Shown: positions 20,640 through 23,129 of the stretch, piece after piece
How positions within the stretch are numbered: the stretch's first letter is position 1
How the letters are laid out: every line of letters begins with the position of its first letter
NCBI GenBank assembly: GCA_945876305.1
Contig: CAMCOB010000010.1
Location: 1-23,129 of the forward strand
Reading direction: 5' to 3'
DNA length: 23,129 nucleotides
Source of the DNA: Bifidobacterium breve
GTDB taxonomy: Bacteria; Actinomycetota; Thermoleophilia; Miltoncostaeales; Miltoncostaeaceae
Translations under genes and position numbers: made by a program
The notes under the pieces: model-generated
Databases searched by the model: none
Told to the model about the DNA's origin: nothing
Seen by the model: only the letters and a program-made list of their open reading frames with translations

Positions 20640-21662
20640 GTGATCCGGGTCATCGCCCTCGGCCCGGGCGATCCCGACTCCGTACCCTCGGTTGCGTTGG
20701 ATGCCATCCGGGATGTGTCGGGCACGGTCTTCTCTCCTCCCCTCGACCCGGCCGTCGAGGATCTGGTCGGCGTCGTGGCGGCGCCCTTGCCCGACGACCT
20801 GCGCACGCTGCCCACCGAGTGCACCGTGATCGCGCCCGACCCGTTGGCGCATATGATCGCCACGGCACATCCCACGGCACGCACCGTGCCGGCTCGCGAC
20901 ATCCTGCGGGCCCGCGCCATCGGCACCCGCGTGGCCGAGCTCGCGGTCGTGGCATCGCGCCTGCGGGCCGAGTGCCCGTGGGACCGGGTGCAGACCGCGG
21001 CCACCATCGTGCCCCACACCGTTGAGGAGGCGTTTGAGGTCGCGGAGGCGGTGGCCGATGGCGACCCCGCGCATCAGGCCGACGAGATCGGCGACCTGCT
21101 GTTCCAGTCGGTATTCCTCGCCGCCCTGCTCGAGGAGGATGGCCACGCCGACCTGGCCACGGTCGCCCGGGGGCAGGCCGACAAACTCATCAGTCGCCAC
21201 CCCCATGTGTACGGCGACCAGGCGGCCGCCGATGCCGGTGCGGTGGTGGATATCTGGGAGCAGCGCAAGCGGGCTGAGCGACCCGACGAGGGCATCTTCC
21301 ATGAATTGCCGCCCGGGCTCCCCGCGCTGGCCTACGCGGCCAAGGCCCAGAAGCGAGCCGCAAGTATCGGATTTGCGTTCCCCGACGTGGGTGCCGCCCT
21401 CGATAAGTTGGACGAGGAGGTGGGGGAGGTGCGCGCCGACCCCTCCCAGCATGAGGTGGGTGACGTCATCTTCGCCGCGGTCGCCGTGGCCCGTGCTGCC
21501 GGAGTTGACCCAGAGATCGCCGTGCGCGCCGCCGCCGCCCGGTTCCGCGAACGGGTGGAGGGTGCCGCTGCCCTTGCAGAGGCCGCTGGGCATGATTTCG
21601 AGGCGCTGGATGCCGACGCACAACTTCAGTGGTACCTGCGATACCGCCAGCAGCACGACTGA
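20640..21662 (+). CDS. mazG: nucleoside triphosphate pyrophosphohydrolase MazG
   Basis: MazG hydrolyses (d)NTPs, including aberrant ones, to NMP and pyrophosphate. Two MazG repeats are visible. The first (about 105-215) has HTVEEAFEVAEAV (Glu129/Glu130/Glu133) and DEIGDLLFQ (Glu149/Asp152); the second (about 230-325) has LDEEVGEV (Glu259/Glu260/Glu263) and HEVGDVIFAA. Both retain the ExxE...ExxD metal-binding pattern. The first ~95 residues open with IRVIALGPGDPDSVP, like the start of the tetrapyrrole-methylase domain fused to MazG in YabN-type proteins, but are too short to be one. M. tuberculosis MazG has a comparable degenerate N-terminus. GTG 20640 is four bases after the previous stop. 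Length 340 aa. Confidence 0.95.
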   Translation: MIRVIALGPGDPDSVPSVALDAIRDVSGTVFSPPLDPAVEDLVGVVAAPLPDDLRTLPTECTVIAPDPLAHMIATAHPTARTVPARDILRARAIGTRVAELAVVASRLRAECPWDRVQTAATIVPHTVEEAFEVAEAVADGDPAHQADEIGDLLFQSVFLAALLEEDGHADLATVARGQADKLISRHPHVYGDQAAADAGAVVDIWEQRKRAERPDEGIFHELPPGLPALAYAAKAQKRAASIGFAFPDVGAALDKLDEEVGEVRADPSQHEVGDVIFAAVAVARAAGVDPEIAVRAAAARFRERVEGAAALAEAAGHDFEALDADAQLQWYLRYRQQHD

Positions 21663-21688
21663 CGCAGACCGCAGCCGCCGCGCGCCGG

Positions 21689-21694
21689 TAGGCT
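21689..21694 (+). promoter_or_regulatory. -10 box (TAGGCT) of eno
   Basis: TAGGCT sits 35 bases before ATG 21730, leaving a 5' UTR of about 29 bases with GGAAGG at 21720-21725, four bases before the start. The same hexamer serves the mmpL-like gene. No -35 box was recognised. Confidence 0.4.
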
Positions 21695-21729
21695 CGTCAG
21701 GTCATCTTCACCTCGAAGCGGAAGGTCCA

Positions 21730-23010
21730 ATGTCCGAGATCACTCGCGTCCACGCCCGGCAGATCCTCGATTCGCGTGGTCAGCCGACCATCGAGGTTGA
21801 AGTGGAGCTCGCGAGCGGTGCAATCGGCATCGCAGCCGTTCCGTCGGGGGCCAGCACGGGCATGCATGAGGCCGTTGAGCTGCGTGACGGCGAGACCTCG
21901 GCGTACGGCGGTAAGAGCGTGCTGAAGGCCGTGGCCAATGTGGAGGATGAGTTGTTCGCCGCGCTGGTGGGCCTGGATGCCGAGGACCAGTCGACGGTTG
22001 ACCGCACCATGACCCAGCTGGACGGAACCCCCAATAAGGGCCGTCTGGGCGCCAACGCAATTCTTGGCTGCTCTCTCGCCGTGGCCCAGGCCGCCGCGGC
22101 CGATGCCGGGCTCCCCCTGTACCGGTACATCGGCGGCGCCCGCGCCCACCGCATGCCGGTGCCGCTCATGAACATCCTTAACGGTGGCATGCACGCCGAC
22201 AACTCCGTGGACTTCCAGGAGTTCATGATCTGCCCAGTGGGTGCCCGCACCTTCGCCGAGGCGCTCCGCATGGGGTCTGAGGTGTACCACGCGCTCAAGA
22301 TTGTGCTGCGCGAGCGCGGTCTGGTTACCGGCGTGGGCGACGAGGGCGGATTCGCCCCCGACCTTCCCAGCAACCGTGCCGCCCTCGACGTGGTGATGGA
22401 GGCCATCGTGGCTGCTGGCTACCGCCCCGGCGAGGATGTGTCCATCGCGCTCGACCCGGCCACCACCGAACTGTGGAAGGACGGTGCGTACCACCTGGCC
22501 GGTGAGGGGCGCGTGCTGACCTCTGCCGAGATGTCCGATTACTGGGGCGATCTCTGCGACTCCTTCCCCATCGTGTCCATCGAGGACGGCATGGCCGAGG
22601 ACGACTGGGATGGCTGGAAGCTGCTCACCGATCGGGTGGGTGACACCGTGCAGCTGGTGGGCGACGACCTGTTCGTCACCAACACCGCGCGCCTGCAGAT
22701 GGGCATCGACCGCGGGGTGGCCAATGCCATTCTCATCAAGGTCAACCAGATCGGCACGCTGTCGGAGACCCTTGCCGCCATCGAACTGGCATCGCGCCAC
22801 GGCTACCGGTCCATCATCTCCCATCGCTCCGGTGAGACCGAGGACACCTTCATCGCCGACCTCGCAGTGGCGACCGGCGCCGGCCAGATCAAGACCGGTG
22901 CGCCAGCCCGTGGAGAGCGCACCGCGAAGTACAACCAGCTGCTGCGCATTGAGGAACGCCTCGGGCCCGCAGCGGCGTATCCCGGACCGTCGGCGTTCTC
23001 GCACCACTGA
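21730..23010 (+). CDS. eno: enolase (phosphopyruvate hydratase)
   Basis: Enolase interconverts 2-phosphoglycerate and phosphoenolpyruvate in glycolysis. It has 426 aa, the standard length. Visible are HARQILDSRGQPTIEVEVEL, the SGASTGMHEAVELRD loop, GANAILGCSLAVAQAAA, PLMNILNGGMHADNSVDFQE, GVGDEGGFAPDL with Glu205 as acid/base, SIEDGM and GDDLFVTN metal ligands, LIKVNQIGTL with catalytic Lys337, and the signature SHRSGETEDTFIADLAVATG. The reading frame is open upstream to 21022, but that part is the out-of-frame overlap with mazG. ATG 21730 has a Shine-Dalgarno and the family N-terminus. It ends the conserved cluster; the -10 box in the gap suggests its own promoter. Confidence 0.98.
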   Translation: MSEITRVHARQILDSRGQPTIEVEVELASGAIGIAAVPSGASTGMHEAVELRDGETSAYGGKSVLKAVANVEDELFAALVGLDAEDQSTVDRTMTQLDGTPNKGRLGANAILGCSLAVAQAAAADAGLPLYRYIGGARAHRMPVPLMNILNGGMHADNSVDFQEFMICPVGARTFAEALRMGSEVYHALKIVLRERGLVTGVGDEGGFAPDLPSNRAALDVVMEAIVAAGYRPGEDVSIALDPATTELWKDGAYHLAGEGRVLTSAEMSDYWGDLCDSFPIVSIEDGMAEDDWDGWKLLTDRVGDTVQLVGDDLFVTNTARLQMGIDRGVANAILIKVNQIGTLSETLAAIELASRHGYRSIISHRSGETEDTFIADLAVATGAGQIKTGAPARGERTAKYNQLLRIEERLGPAAAYPGPSAFSHH

Positions 23011-23039
23011 TCATCCGCTCCCGTGTGATGGCGTGGGAA

Positions 23040-23082
23040 GGACCCCGGCCACCGGTGGCGTACCCCATATCCGACGGGGTCC
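23040..23082 (+). terminator. complex inverted repeat after eno
   Basis: GGACCCC (23040-23046) pairs with GGGGTCC (23076-23082), enclosing the perfect palindrome CCACCGGTGG (23049-23058). It lies 30 bases after the eno stop. There is no T-tract, so it is only a plausible terminator or mRNA-stabilising structure. The remaining 47 bases hold no gene that can be assigned. Confidence 0.35.
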
Positions 23083-23129
23083 ACCGGGGGCCCCTCCGTA
23101 CGTGGGGATGGGGCGCTGCTCAAGCGATT

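Noticed and set aside
21022..21729. A 662-codon open frame covering 21022-23010 that extends eno upstream by 236 codons.
   Set aside because: The extra part lies out of frame inside mazG, has the Arg/Ser/Pro composition of a shadow frame, and enolase has a clear ATG, Shine-Dalgarno and family N-terminus at 21730.
21697..23007. A 436-codon minus-strand open frame opposite eno.
   Set aside because: Same antisense effect; all enolase motifs are on the plus strand.
1..23129. CRISPR arrays, insertion sequences, long direct repeats, phage or plasmid functions.
   Set aside because: None were seen on reading through; the only repeats are short inverted repeats and promoter hexamers.
23083..23129. 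Start of a further gene after eno (for example an FtsB/DivIC-like protein, often found there).
   Set aside because: Only a few codons could be read after ATG 23106 and none identify a family; no clear promoter box or Shine-Dalgarno decides the frame.

Overview
The window is high-GC bacterial chromosome with no mobile element, rRNA, CRISPR array or sign of recent transfer. The gene order tRNA-Gln, glmU, prs ... rplY, pth, mfd ... mazG, eno matches the conserved glmU-to-eno neighbourhood known from Actinobacteria such as Mycobacterium. Together with the high GC, the short-type ilvD and many apparently leaderless starts, this points to an actinobacterium, possibly a deep-branching class such as Thermoleophilia. 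The phylum is a fairly firm inference; the class is a guess.

Layout. Positions 1-2761 hold small, mostly uncharacterised genes: the N-terminal part of a GH15/trehalase-like gene leaving the window on the minus strand, a divergent DsbA/FrnE-like gene, a doubtful 56-codon frame, and a divergent pair made of an 85-aa minus-strand gene and a 99-aa plus-strand gene coupled to an alpha/beta hydrolase. Positions 2772-5765 hold ilvD and an MFS transporter. Positions 5840-8329 hold tRNA-Gln(TTG), glmU and prs, probably one transcript. Position 8458 begins ppa (minus), divergent from an envelope-directed set: a bacterial lysyl-oxidase homologue, a 744-aa secreted Ig-like protein of unknown function and an MmpL-type RND transporter (9008-14333). 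Positions 14384-19610 form a tight run rplY-pth-mfd-membrane protein with 4-base overlaps. Positions 19643-23010 hold a parvulin-type lipoprotein, mazG and enolase. No gap exceeds 300 bases; the largest is 1319-1549, and it has a weak coding signal.

Regulatory architecture is the most distinctive signal. At least seven annotated starts sit 6-8 bases after a TANNNT box, usually across a C-rich spacer, which is the signature of leaderless mRNAs. Two divergent pairs share the TA step of their -10 boxes, fully at 1815-1824 and imperfectly at 8992-9001. Twice a TAG stop codon is also the first half of the next gene's -10 box (ilvD and mmpL). By contrast, rplY, pth, eno and the large secreted protein have clear Shine-Dalgarno sequences, so two translation-initiation modes alternate within 23 kb.

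Functionally the housekeeping part supplies UDP-GlcNAc (GlmU), PRPP (Prs), pyrophosphate removal (Ppa, which pulls both of those reactions), ribosome function and peptidyl-tRNA recycling (L25, Pth), transcription-coupled repair (Mfd), nucleotide-pool cleaning (MazG) and glycolysis (Eno). The 9008-14333 insert and the PPIase lipoprotein serve the cell envelope or exterior.
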